Below are positions 22,745 through 34,006 of a stretch of 64,000 nt of DNA, one piece after another. The stretch's first letter is position 1. Every line of letters starts with the position of its first letter. Below the pieces are notes generated by a model, which saw nothing but the letters and a program-made list of their open reading frames with translations, did not search any database and was not told the origin of the DNA. The DNA comes from Mesocentrotus franciscanus (lineage: Eukaryota; Echinodermata; Echinoidea; Camarodonta; Strongylocentrotidae): positions 26,545,373-26,609,372 of the forward strand of contig CP137680.1 in NCBI GenBank assembly GCA_037976565.1. Reading direction: 5' to 3'. The position numbers and the translations under genes are program-made.

Positions 22745-23955
22745 AAAGTTCAAGTCACTACATCTAGCACCCCCCTAGAGTGATGCGAGATAGAAAGAGC
22801 AGCAATCGATGAAATGTTACTGTCCAAAATACATGTAGAAGAAATATATTTACGGCCAATACATGTGAGACGATGTTGCACCAATCGCAATAAGCTTGAA
22901 TCCAAAATGTCAATATAATTGTTTTCATCCATACTCAAAAGATTCCACGTAGCGTGCTGGCCACCTGACATGCCGGCCGGATCGCGTCGTTCGCGGCTCG
23001 GCAGGCGGGGTAGATGCAGAGCTTGGCAGTCGATCTGCGGTCAACGATGACGGGGGATCTTTGCGTGGAGGTCGAACCATGGTCGATGATGACGGGACGT
23101 CGTCGTGTGGAGGTGCGATCTCCGGAGTTGCGCAATCCTCTAAGAATGCAGGCTTTAAACGTTCCACACTGACGTTCTCACGCTTACCATTAATGTCAAT
23201 GGAGAAAAACTTGTCAGTACGGCGGAGAACTGGGAATGGACCTCTGTAGGGCGGCTCTAGGGGTTTCCTGACTGCATCTTGGCGTAGAAATACATGGCTA
23301 GCAGAATGAAGGTCAGGATGAACCTGGGTACCAGCATGTCGTTGTCTGCGAGGAGGGGTGGGGCGTAGCTTACTCATCAGCTCTTTCAGTCTATGTACAT
23401 AGTTCGCTGGATCAATGTCTGTGTCTGGCTTCGTTGGTTCTACGAATTGGGCAGGCAATCTAATGCTTGTCCCAAACACCAATTCAGCTGAGGAGCATCC
23501 AATGTCGGACTTGACAGCTGTGCGTATCCCCAATAGTACAAGGGGCAACACTTCAGTCCAGCGTACAGTGTTATATGTCTTGATCGAAGCTTTGAGCTGG
23601 CGATGTAGGCGTTCTACTAACCCATTCGAGGCTGGATGATATGAAGTCGTCCGAATACGAGTAGTGCCGAGTAGGTTGGTGAGGGCGAGGAAAGGGCGGA
23701 CTCGAACTGTCTTCCCTGTCTGTAGTGATTGTTGCCGGTGTGCCAAAATTCGCCACCCAGCTGGCCACAAAGTCTGTGCTACCGTCTCGGCAGTAATGTC
23801 CGGGATCGGAATAGCTACTGGCCATCTGGTAAAGCGATCTACACAAGTCAAGAGATAGCTATTACCTTCAGAAGGAGGGAGTGGACCCACGAGGTCTATA
23901 TGAACATGTGAGAATCGAGCATCTGGGGATCAAGGGTTCAAGTCACTACAGGGAT
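22745..23955 (-). mobile_element. Ty3/gypsy-type LTR retrotransposon remnant (integrase end), internally deleted
   Basis: On the minus strand the integrase core runs from about 23925 to 22925. The frame shows CVDRFTRWP (first catalytic Asp), and in another frame FGTPATITTDR (second Asp). After a frame change it shows SYHPASNGLVERLHRQLK (catalytic Glu) and LLGIRTA. A C-terminal tail with RTTRSGRHVRWPARY follows. The part upstream of integrase (gag, protease, RT) is missing. A G-run polypurine tract precedes TGCTAGATGTAGTGACTTG at about 22780-22750, probably the LTR start. TGTAGTGACTTGAAC also occurs just before integrase near 23955, pointing to an internal deletion. It is inactive. Confidence 0.85.
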
Positions 23956-24215
23956 TAGAATTCAAAACTTGCAGGAAGCCCAAGGCTGTGCTGGACAAAA
24001 AGAAGGAAGCACATGAATAGGAATATGCTAATAAGCTAACAGCACTATATATCGAAAATAATATCGCTAGTGATATTCGTTTGTCTCGCAATGTGGTCAA
24101 TAAGGAATCTAAAAGATCTCGACGTTTCGTGCGCCGCTGCAACACTTCGTCAGGTGATAAAAACTAATGTAAGCAAGGGTGTTTTATTCTCTACGGTAGG
24201 ACCGGCGCGACGGTC
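23956..24215 (-). mobile_element. Penelope-type terminal repeat, single copy
   Basis: From about 24055 this matches one arm of the 16.1-kb palindrome almost exactly (ATCGCTAGTGATATTCG, GACGTTTCGTGCGCC, CACTTCGTCAGG). Beyond the palindrome centre it continues as GGACCGGCGCGACGGTC, showing what the element carries outside the repeat. On the minus strand a frame at 24145-23930 starts MLQRRTKRRDLLDSLL, but its function is not recognised. It adjoins the truncated gypsy element. Confidence 0.6.
24125..24153 (-). ncRNA. Hammerhead ribozyme-like core (third copy)
   Basis: It has the same arrangement as at 16.2-16.3 kb: CTGACGA (24153-24147) and GAAA (24128-24125) on the minus strand with the same stem II bases. 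Conservation of the core in all three copies supports a functional origin, but cleavage is not shown. Confidence 0.35.
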
Positions 24216-24231
24216 AAAAATTCGATCGATA

Positions 24232-24345
24232 ATTGGAAACAATAACGCACAAGGCCTATTGGCCGACGCACACGGTGCTCGACCAATCAGCAAGCCGCTG
24301 GTTCGGCTAATTATGCACAAGGCCTAATGGTCGACGCACACATCT
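24232..24345. repeat. Repeat with CAAGGCCTATTGGCC and CCAATCA motifs
   Basis: It contains two versions of ACAAGGCCTA...GACGCACAC, 67 bp apart, and GACCAATCAGC between them. It resembles positions 1-120 of the window. It follows the Penelope-type repeat and may be that element's outer part; this link is inference. Confidence 0.45.
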
Positions 24346-24491
24346 GGCAATTGCAAATGATGAAATCAAAAAATTGTTTGCATGGTTTTGCTGTAATAAG
24401 TTGTTGCTAAACATTCAAAAGACAAATTGTGTTATTTTCAGATCCAGGGGTAAAAGAATTCCTAACAATGTTGATCTTCTAGAGGTAGGAG

Positions 24492-25003
24492 CAGAGGCGG
24501 CCCTCCCAGGGGGGGGGGGCACAGCCCCCACTTTTTCAAGTACCCCAACAGTGCCCCCTTTTACATCGGAAAAGTGCCCCTTTAACTTTGGAATAAGTGC
24601 CCCTTTTTACATGGGAAAATGCCCCTTTTACTTTGAAAAGTGCCCCTATTACTTTGTAAAAGTGCCCCTTCCCCTTTTCACCTCTGATAAGTGCCCCCCC
24701 TTTTTTTTTACACGTGCCCCTTTTCCTTCGACAAGTTCCCATTTTCCTTTGCAATAAGTGTCCATTTTCCATTTTCTTAAGTGCCTTTTTTAAATCTCTA
24801 GTACGTGCCCCGTTTCAGGTACGAGAAGTTCCCCTTTTCACTTTTGATAAGTGCCCCCTTCACCTCTGATAAATGCCCTTATTAAAATCTGATCGGTGCC
24901 CCTTTTCTTTCAACAAATGCAGATTTCCTTTATTATAAGTGCCCCTTTTTCATTCTCATCAGTGCCCCTTTTCAAGTGCGATAAGTAACCCTTTTCACAC
25001 CTG
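24492..25003. mobile_element. hAT-type element made mostly of a GTGCCCC minisatellite, TSD GGTAGGAG
   Basis: It begins CAGAGGCGGCCCTCCC and ends TTTTCACACCTG. GGTAGGAG flanks both sides exactly (24484-24491 and 25004-25011). Nearly all of the interior is a tandem array of about 20-bp units of the form AGTGCCCCTTTT plus a variable half. No transposase is present, so it depends on another element for movement. Confidence 0.9.
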
Positions 25004-25159
25004 GGTAGGAGAACATAGTGTGGCGCGAAGTGAGCATGTTAAATTCCTCGGTGTTATTATAGACGAGTACTTGTCTTGGAATCCCCATTTGGATGCTATA
25101 TGCACAAAGATTTCTCGAAGTGTTGGTGTCATAATTATGTAGGTTATAGATATCCTACC

Positions 25160-25420
25160 TTAACTCCAGGGAGCTCCGACGCCGACGCCGAAGGCGTCTG
25201 AGCTCCAGAGCACGAATAGGAAAACGATTCAAACAGCGGATTGGGCGACATTATTTCAAAATGTGAAGAGGTAGTAATTACAGTTTTGACTTACAATGTT
25301 TTTCGACTCCTCTTGGCATCGTCCCACCTACTTGAAATTATAATTTGAAATTACATTTTGAAATAATGTCGCCCAATCCGCTGTTTAAATCGTTTTCCTG
25401 TGCGAGCTCTCTGGAGTTAA
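25160..25420. mobile_element. Inverted-repeat element with long arms, TIR TTAACTCCAG, TSD TCCTACC
   Basis: The left end TTAACTCCAGGGAGCTC pairs with GAGCTCTCTGGAGTTAA. Further in, CAGCGGATTGGGCGACATTA pairs with TAATGTCGCCCAATCCGCTG over about 50 bp. TCCTACC flanks both sides (8 bp if a terminal A is counted). A GCCGACGCCGAAGGCGTC stretch at about 25177-25200 is unpaired. Non-autonomous. Confidence 0.85.
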
Positions 25421-26019
25421 TCCTACCTAAGAAGGATTTATTAATTCTATATAACAGTATTGTTCTCCCTTACCTCACGTATTGCAATCTTGCATGGGTA
25501 ACACTTTTAAGACTTATATTGATAAACTTAAAATATTGCAAAAGAAAGTTATTCGGCTTGTAACCAACTCTAACTTCAGACAGCCTAGTAAGCCATTATA
25601 CATTGAGATGAAATTGCTGCCTTTTGATGAGCTTGTGTCATTTAGTAGTATGATTTTTGTGTTTAAACTTAGGTTTTGTCCTCAGGCTTACCTGTTAAAA
25701 AGACCCTTTTTCCGTTAACTCCCAGATACATAGTTACAATACGCATCAAAGTAACCTTGTGCATCAACCTCATGGAAGGACAAATGTTGCACTGAATTCC
25801 TTTCGAATCACATGAATCAAAGAGTGGAACCAGTTACCCGCAGACGTGAAGGACAGTACCACTTTACTAGATTCTGACTTTTGTGTAAATCATATCTGTT
25901 AGATGGATTGAAATAGATTGCCGCTATTACTTTTTGAACTATTAGTATGATAGCAAGGATAAGCCAGTCAGCCTGTGTGTGTGTGTGTGTGTGTGTGTTG
26001 GGGGGTGTTTGCATGTGTA

Positions 26020-29000
26020 TTACCAGATATTGAATTGGCGTGGAGAAAGGATTGGGAAGGGCCAATGTACTTTTGTCATGGGTCAAATCACAGTAGAGGG
26101 GTTCTTCTTCTATTTGCGAAAAATGTAGCTGTCAAAGTGGAGGAGATAGTCAAAGATGTGGATGGTCGTTTTATTTTATTAAAAGGTTTAATTTGGGATA
26201 TGAGGCTCTTAATAGGGAATGTATACTTCCCAACAAGGAAATATTCAGCAACAAAAAATTATCTTGGAAAAAATAGACTCTTGTATTTCAACTTTGTACT
26301 CCTTGAATTATTCGATCATTCTAGGAGGAGACTTTAATGTTATTTTTGATGAAAAAATGGATTACATGGGAGCTACGAGAGTAGTTATATCAACCTTTGT
26401 AAAGGATTTAGAGATGTTTTTGAGAAAATTAGACTTGTATGACGTATGGAGGAAAAATAATCCGGAATTAAAACAGTACACGTTTAGGCAAAAGACGCCA
26501 CTGGTTCAAAGTCGGTTAGACTATTGGTTTATTTCAAATCAATTGGAACAAGCTGTATCTACTTGCGAAATAATGCCGTCTATCACTCCTGATCATGCCG
26601 GAATCATTCTGGGAGTTAAGTTTGTAAAGACAAATTATATGCTTGGAAGGTCATATTGGAAATTTAATAATAGTCTTTGTTCAGATAAAAAGTTTGTGGA
26701 AGGTATGGTAAATGAAATCAATTTGATTAAAAGAGATTGGGAAAATATATTTGACAAGAAATTGTCATTTTGGGATTATTTGAAAATGAAAATGAGGGCA
26801 TACGCAATTAAATTTTCGAAAGGAAAGGCAAAAGAAAAGAAAGAGATTATTCAAAGACTAGAAAATGAAGTAAAAAAGCTGGAAAGTGAATTAGTTAGGT
26901 TTCCATTGAAGTTGGATGAAACGGAGGAAAAAAAAACAATTAAAGAAATTGCATGTGGAGTCTATAGAAGGAATAAAGATAAGGTCACGAGCTGCGTGGT
27001 ACGAGGAAGGGAAAAAAACAAGGAGTATTTCGAGCAACTGCTAAAGTCAAATAAGAAGAAAACCGTGGTAAGGGAATTGTATGATGAAAATGAATGTGTT
27101 GAATATGATAGGAACATAATTTTGGCGATGAATAGGAAGTTTTATACAAATTTATATGTGGAAAAGTTAAGTGTTTTTAATGAGGACACGACAAATTTGT
27201 TTTTCAAAGATGTTAAAAAATTAAGTGAAAATGGAAGGAAAGCATGTGAAGGCAAAATAACAAAAGATGAGTGCTTAAAGGTATTGAAGGCTATGAAATT
27301 AAATAAGTCTCATGGCAATGATGGCCTTACAGTTGAATTTGATATTACGTTTTGATTAAGTATCGGAAATATTTTGGTAGATGCTTTAAATGAAGGTTAT
27401 GTCATGGGGAGTTTATCCATATCACAAAAACAAGGGGTTATTACTTTGATCGAGAAGGAAGGGAAAGACCCTCGATACATAACAAATTATAGGCCGATTA
27501 CATCATTAAATGTTGATTACAAAATTTTGTCAAAGGTGTTAGCTACAAGAATTAAGGGAGTACTTGAGGAAGTCATACACGTAGACCAGGTGGGCTATAT
27601 GAATAATCGTAATATTGGAGAAGCGGTACGTTTGATTGATGATATGTTCTGTTTTTTGAATGAGGAGTCAGATGATAAAGCCTGTAGTTATTTGATTGCG
27701 GTTGATTTTGAAAAAGCATTCGATTCAGTATCTCATACTTTCCTCTTTAGAGTCTTAGAAAAGTTTGGGTTCGGGCCCTCATTTTGTTCGTGGGTAAAAA
27801 CTATTTACAGTAATATAAGTAGCTGTGTTATGAATGGGGGTTTTGCTACTGGTTATTTTGATATTAAGCGAGGGGTAAGGCAAGGAGATCCACTCTCGCC
27901 ATATTTATTTATTCTCGCTAATGAAATATTGGCAACAGTAGTGAGGAATGATGAGGTTATTAAAGGCGTTAATATATGAGGAATTGAAGTCAAACAAGTT
28001 TTATATGCAGATGACATGACAATATTTGTTAGGAATAAAGAGTCTGTAGAAAGAGTAAAAGAGATTTATACGTTATTTAAGAAAATAAGTGGTTTACGGG
28101 TTAATGCGGAAAAAAAACTAGTATTATGAAATTGGGGAAAAACAAAGACAAATCAGAAATACTTCCCTTCGGGAATGTGGTTAAAGAAATTAAGATTTTG
28201 GGAGTGTATTTTGCGTTAGACGTCAGAATAAGAGAGGAATTTCTGCTTCAAGATGGTAGGGGGTAGATTTATTTTTGTGTGTAACTATGATTCCAGGTTA
28301 TTAAGTCTCAAAGTACCTATGTTCTACTTATAAATGATCAAAGCATGGGAAGAGTTAGAAGGTTGTAGGAATTTTGAAGAAAAGAATAATCCAATTATTT
28401 TTAACAATAAAGATTTCTTATTGGAAAAGAAAATGATTTTTGATGAGGAGTTGTTTACACGCAATATAATTTCAATTCAAGATATTTTTGGTGAAAATGG
28501 CATGCGGTCAATATCTCATTTTCAACATTTGGGGCTAAAAGGAAACAAAATTGTTGATGTATGGAATATTGGGGAAGCTATTTTGAGAAGCGGAAAAAAG
28601 GATAACTGGAGTTTAGTGGATGTAAAAGAGTATGATATTTTAATGCAGTTTAACAGTACTGTGAGGCTCCTCAGAGATGTATTATCGAGGAAGGTTTATG
28701 ATTATTTTATAGAGAAGTTACAACATTTATTTGTTTTGAAGATTCATGATGGATGGAAATTTTCTGGTTTTTCAAATGAGGTATGTAGGGAGATTTTTAG
28801 TAGGCCTAGGAAAGTTACTGTTGTTAACAGACTAAGATAAATTAGTATAAACTGCTTCATGGAGCAATATATACCAGAGAACACTTATTCAGATTCGGCT
28901 TTGTTGTAGATAACTTGTGCTCATTTTGTAAGCAAAAGATTGAAACATATTTACACTTGTTCTGGAAGTGTGCACAGGTTCAAAGGTTATGGCAGAATGT

Positions 29001-29672
29001 AATAGCTAAGTTTGAGCTAAGGGAATTAAGGTCTATCGACTGGATAGATATTCATTTAGGGTTGTCCGGTAATTCCCCACGAATAAAGATATTTAATACA
29101 ATTATTTTTGCAATGAAATATTGGATATATAGATGCAGGGGTAAGTCCGTAATATTGTCTTTGGGGGAGTTTCAAAAAGAACTGTTGGAATTTAGGGAAG
29201 AAGAAAAGAGTATTGCAGGGAGGGCAGGCAAATTGGCCTTACATTTACAAAAGTAGGAACAAGTGAAGTTTTCATGAACTTTTAGAAATGGGCTATTGTG
29301 GCTATTGTAGCCTCGTTTAAATGATTTTTTGTTAATTTGTTTTGTTTTGTTTGTAAATAGATGTTTCTGTTTTTCTGTCGCTCCGATTTGGGGTACTCTG
29401 AGGGGGCTAGGAACAGTGTGCGTGTATGGGTGAAAGTATGGTCGGATGGTGTGTGTGTCGCATGGTGGGGAGGGAGGGGGTTAGTAGTGTGTTTGGTTGG
29501 ATGGGGTCATTTGTTTTATGTTACAATTGATTTCATTTTTGTTTTCATCAATCGTACAATTTATGTTATGAAAATGTTTTGAAATTATGTTAAGAAAAAA
29601 CAATTGTATTTTATTTCTAAGAGTGATTTGTATTGTTTGGAATCAATAAAAAAAAAATATTGACAAAAAAAA
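26020..29672 (+). mobile_element. L1-like LINE, about 3.6 kb, ORF2 nearly continuous over 1.7 kb
   Basis: The endonuclease part is at 26030-26640 (YFCHGSNHSRGV, then after a frameshift near 26240 IILGGDFNVIFDE, SRLDYWFIS and SITPDHAGI). A basic linker follows. The RT spans 27300-28100 (NYRPITSLNVDYKILSKVLA, VDFEKAFDSVSH, RGVRQGDPLSPYLFIL, and YADD at 28004-28015). In-frame stops at 27353-27355 and 27977-27979 are the only breaks between 26219 and about 28015. More damage lies at 28100-28330 and 28840-28915. A CCHC-like zinc motif (CSFCKQKIETYLHLFWKC) is at 28918-28971. The 3' end has an A-rich tail near 29650-29672. It is 5'-truncated near the GT repeat at 25974-26000. Confidence 0.9.
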
Positions 29673-30262
29673 TGTGTATGTGACAATTTGATGCGTACAG
29701 CACGATAAGCCGCTCACAGTTGGGGGAGGGTTAGGGGGGTTCATGATGTTTTCAGTGATTCAGCTTTTTTTCCTTCTAATTATGTTTTAAAGTTATATAA
29801 CCTTGCAATTTCCTTGTAATCAGTTATTGTATGTTATCAAGTTTGTTTTGTGATGATTTTTATCATGTTTTTTTTATCATGCTTTTTTGCTTGTAAATAT
29901 GTTTTTATAGTTACATAACCGTGCCATTTCCTTGTACATGTAATTAGTTTTGTACATTATCATGTTTTTTTGTGAATGAACTTTTCGATCTCGTTTGGCG
30001 GACTCTGGGACCTGCTTGTTTTAGGGGCTCTGCGCGCGTGAGACTGCATCGTATCCATGATCATATCCTACTATCTTTATCTTTTGAATTGCGCAGATCC
30101 TTGAAACACGTTGGTCTCTTTGCCGATACGCCGGGATCGAGGCCGGGGTCCATCTTTCCCAGGGGCCCCACTCACAAGCATAGCTTTTTGGGAACCCAAT
30201 TTGGATCATGTTTGTACGTCATGATTGCTATGTCTGGTGTTTTTTAATAAACTGAACTGAAC
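29673..30262 (+). mobile_element. 3' tail of another LINE or SINE, ending in TGAAC repeats
   Basis: This GT- and T-rich stretch with no gene ends AATAAACTGAACTGAACTG, the short tandem tail typical of CR1/Jockey-like 3' ends. The upstream parts are not recognisable. Confidence 0.5.
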
Positions 30263-30340
30263 TGATATTTGCGATGTTAGTTCCGGTTGAAATGCAAAGA
30301 CACGCGGTATACACGTAAAACTGTTTTGTGCGTTGCCAAT

Positions 30341-30460
30341 TTGATACTAACTTGACGATAATAGCAATTAGTAAAGTATACGAAGGCGAATGCACGGCAT
30401 TCGCTGAATTTAGTGAACTCCTTTTTACACTAATCGCTATTATCGTAAAGTAAGTATCAA
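30341..30460. mobile_element. Foldback MITE of about 120 bp
   Basis: TTGATACTAACTTGACGATA at the left pairs with TATCGTAAAGTAAGTATCAA at the right. The pairing continues to TAGCAATTAGT and ACTAATCGCTA. It borders the point where unit 2 resumes the shared duplication sequence (ATACAAGTCTTCCTGG). Confidence 0.75.
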
Positions 30461-31660
30461 ATACAAGTCTTCCTGGTTTCATGATAATTTGCTCGCCATT
30501 TATGAACATTTTGAAATCAATGTAAAGCCATCATGATGTCTGTATATAGAGTAAACAAACCCGCGGGGAAAACCCAGTTCTCTGATCATGGACCCTACCA
30601 CACAAATTGTCTGATGAAGGCCGGCAGTAGACGACCAAAGATTGGTAGATAATTATCAATAATTAAAAGCACGACATCAATTTTCAGTAAGATGTGCATA
30701 TTTTTGTATTACTCACCTCTACTGGAAGAATCAACTGGTCTTTGTGCAAACTTTGGAGGTATGCAATGACTCTGTTGGGTCAACTATATTCCTCAGTGGT
30801 TAGTTCATGTAAAAAGAAAGTGATAGCACTTACAATGATGGACTATATATATGAGGACTTTGACCCTTCACATACTTTCGTGAACCAATTACAAAAACGC
30901 TTTGAACGCTTGGCTGCCAAAAGCCAAGAATAGAAATGTCAGTTTCTGAACCCACCAAACCGAGAATATAAAGGCAATTTTTGGGAAGTTCGATGTAGTT
31001 ATAGTTTTATTAGATCAAATTTAAAAGGTGCACATGATTATGGAGAATATACGTATTAATTAATTATTGAAATGGCTGTATGGCACAATATCTAATACTA
31101 TCTTAGAATTCCGACACCAAACCAACAACATATTATAACAACAAAAAATGGCCAGAAAGTCGGTCGGTTTGGAGTCGGTGTAACTGTGTACAAGCTTACA
31201 CAAAGTGACTAAACAACTGGAGAAAAAAAAGGATATATGATTATTTTTTTAAAGTATAATGTTTATTTTCCTAAAATATTCTATGATACGTGCCCCCCCC
31301 CCCGGCGCATGGGCGTCAATCATAGGGGACACAATATCAAATGTCCCCCGTGTTTTTGACCTCCTTAATCATGAAGCTCAAGTTTTGCACTGTGTAAGAC
31401 CAAACTCTGTGTCCCGTTGCCCGTGGAACACACCTTTATCATGTTTTGTATAATGCGAGGGCAAGTCGTATTACTTGTTGGATTTTAAATAAAGCGCATA
31501 ATAATTTTGAACTCCACCTATAACTAGTCCTGCAGGACCAGACGGTCTGAGAAACTAAAAATGCAATTTGTGCAATTTGGTATTATTTACTTTTTTGTTT
31601 TCATTTTACTGAAAATCAATCGTTTTTAACTAGTATATTTTTATAACTCAGTCGTAATAT
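30461..31660. repeat. Shared unit sequence (unit 2 resumes) plus unique AT-rich DNA
   Basis: Landmarks GAAGGCCGGCAGTAGACGAC (30616), TGACTCTGTTGGGTC (30768) and TCAGTTTCTGAACCCACC (30939) match units 1, 3, 4 and 5. A partial copy of the CCAACAACACATT segment is at 31120. At about 31290 a C run followed by GGCGCATGGGCGTCAATC resembles one hAT end without a visible partner. No gene is seen. Confidence 0.55.
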
Positions 31661-31841
31661 AAACTGCTTGCTGAGAAAAGATTGGTAGTGACGTAAAAGG
31701 TGTCCGTCTATGCGCGCTCGCGTTATTATTATCGCGTCTTGTTTACTCGCGCGACCCGCTCGGCGCGGACAACACATTCGTGCATCTAGACTAGAGACGC
31801 CTTGGTGGCGTCACTACCAATCCCTTCTCAGGAAGCAGTTT
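31661..31841. mobile_element. Inverted-repeat MITE, TIR AAACTGCTTGCTGAGAA
   Basis: AAACTGCTTGCTGAGAAAAG at the left pairs with CTTCTCAGGAAGCAGTTT at the right, and ATTGGTAGTGACG pairs with CGTCACTACCAAT. The centre is CG-rich (CGCGCTCGCG, CTCGGCGCGG), unlike the AT-rich surroundings. Bordering TA could be the target duplication. Confidence 0.8.
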
Positions 31842-32062
31842 AGCTTAATGTCACTGTCAGTGGAAATGTTATCTATATCAAATTTTGAGATGATTTTGAC
31901 CCCAGTGTCAAAGGAGATAGTCCCAGTCATATAGTATCGGGCTTCCATAATATAGACAATAACGGAATTAACGTAATAGGCCTAACCATGGCCTAACCAA
32001 AGTGTTGCGTGCAGAGTCGAGTGTCCATTAATACTTTAGTGTAAAAGCCGGACTATAGTGGA

Positions 32063-32540
32063 CAAGCGCGTAGCTAGGATTTTATTTTAGGGAGGGGTTG
32101 GTGCGAACCACTTACAGAGCGCGCGAAGCGCGCTCCCTAGGGGGTGGGTGCTTGGGTGGATGCAGGGAGGGGGGAGTTTCCCTCCTCCCTCGCGAAGAGC
32201 GGGAGCTTTGACGTTTCATTGAATTATTAGAGAAAGAAGACGATTTGTTGTACCGTTCTCAACTCTTAATCCTTGTCTGAATTCAGTTTTGCCCCTCCCG
32301 CGCGAAGCTCGGAAGCTTTGACGTTTCATTAAATTATTAGAGAAAGAAGACGATTCGTTGTACCGTTCTCGACTCTTAATCCTTGTCTGAATTTTTAGAA
32401 ATGTTTCTTTGTCTGCTCATTTTCCTTCCTACATGTACGTCGTCTTACTTTTTTCTCTTCTCTCTCTCTCTCTCTCTCGCTCTCTCTTTGGCCGGCGTTT
32501 TGGGTGGGGGAAAGCCCCACCCCCCCTGGCTACGCGCCTG
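32063..32540. mobile_element. hAT-like element with CAGGCGCGTAGCC-type ends and an internal duplication
   Basis: It starts CAAGCGCGTAGCTAGG and ends CCTGGCTACGCGCCTG. A segment of about 105 bp (AGCTTTGACGTTTCATT...CCTTGTCTGAATT) is present twice in tandem. The flanks share only GTGGA, so the 8-bp duplication has decayed or the ends are slightly off. No transposase is recognised. Confidence 0.7.
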
Positions 32541-34006
32541 CGTGTGGACTAAAATGCATGCTATCTCCTACTACATTATGAACGCCGACCCTCCCAATCT
32601 ATATACGCTGAGCGCTCTAACGTAATTTTGCCATTTCCGGGATGTACTTGAACGATGAATTTCAGCACAAAGACGTTGGGCGATTGAGGTTTGAAAATAT
32701 TTCGAACTCCGTTTGAGGGAACATATCTGGAACATCCTCCACATACACCCTGGATATTGCAATTAATGCACTGACATTTTAAGTATATATTTTATTTGAA
32801 AAATTAAAACGATAACACAGAAAACATTTTGAAATGCATAATCATTACCTACAATTGTATTTCATTTGTAGATTAGGATAGAAATGATCCGAATTACAAT
32901 TCAGCATTAATATCTCGAGTTGTCACTGCCATAGGTCAAAGCCGTTGAACTTTAAAAGAAGCCTCGATTTATTTATCTGTGTGTGTTTTTTTTTTAACAA
33001 ACATGTTCGGTAATATACTGATGAGAAGAAATCTCAAATGTTATGAATACATCAATTATTACTAGTATTACATGATGATCAGTATCTATATTTAAATATG
33101 TAAGTAAAGGGATTATATTTAAATATAACTTCAGTTTGAATTCACTTTTTCAAAATAAAATTAAATCAGGTGTTATGGTAAGGATTGCTAACAAACATGA
33201 CAAACTATGCTCTCGAATCGTATAGCCCGCAACTCCCGAGTTATTTCTGACCGAATGTTTTGAGCTTGCTACAAAATGGTGTTCAGTAGCTGTTAAACCA
33301 TAGTATTCTAGCCACTCTGGTTAAACATTGTCTACCACAAACTCCGAGATTTCAAGTATAAAACATGATAAAACAGGAAATATGTCATACTCTTTCTCTC
33401 TATTTCAAGTGAAGATGTGTAAACTGAAGATGTTTTTTCTTTATCGTTATTCGTTAATATGAGGTGGACTGAGCATTTGTAGACATTTAATTAATGATAA
33501 ATAGAATGTTATCATACTAACCGGTATGGTAAATAGAATGTTACCTTGTATATTATTGTGACATTTTTCAGGGTTATCATGATATTCGATATCTAGATGG
33601 TCACTTATTACTCACTTACATCCATTTTATTTATACTTTATATAATGTTTTATATAGTTTCATTTTTACAAATTACAGCCATGACTTACAAGTTGCCTTT
33701 TTGGTTTTGTCTTACACAGTGTCACAATGGATGGACACTTAATATTTAACGAAAGTGATGAAACAAATATCTTAAAATATACCGAAACAGTGTACCAAAA
33801 CGTTACGTTAGTTATAATGAATAACAAGACAGGTACATGTAGTAACTAATTTTACACCTAACTGTTTTTATCAAGATACTCCATGGAATCATTATAAATA
33901 ATAATGACAATAATAAAGCTTGTAAAGCAAACATGTCTCCGAGTCTTTAAAATAGTGACATAAGATATTCCTCTTTCAGGAAAAAAAATCCATTGGAATC
34001 TAAGCA
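32541..34006. other. AT-rich stretch with nothing recognised
   Basis: I see no gene, tandem repeat or paired terminal repeat in this 1.4-kb stretch. It is not shared with the other units as far as I can see, so it may be an old insertion or unique sequence. Confidence 0.4.

Larger units (their letters stand above)
24360..25720 (+). mobile_element. CR1/Jockey-like LINE fragment, interrupted by two DNA elements
   Basis: Pieces in order: FAWFCCNKLLLNIQKTNCV with FRSRGKRI (24380-24480); EHVKFLGVIIDEYLSWNPHL (25040-25100); LILYNSIVLPYLTYCNLAW (25435-25495); and IDKLKILQKKVIRLVTNSN (25515-25570). These are the RT-palm-to-C-terminal motifs of a LINE. The fragments are separated by the hAT element at 24492-25003 and the inverted-repeat element at 25160-25420. 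Small frameshifts are also present. Confidence 0.85.

Noticed and set aside
22935..23858. Several plus- and minus-strand frames over the gypsy integrase
   Set aside because: Antisense or shifted shadows of the integrase region; only the minus-strand frame with integrase motifs is meaningful.
23930..23960. GGTTCAAGTC as a polymerase III B box and thus a tRNA-like gene
   Set aside because: No A box lies at suitable distance upstream and the same bases occur at the presumed gypsy LTR start.
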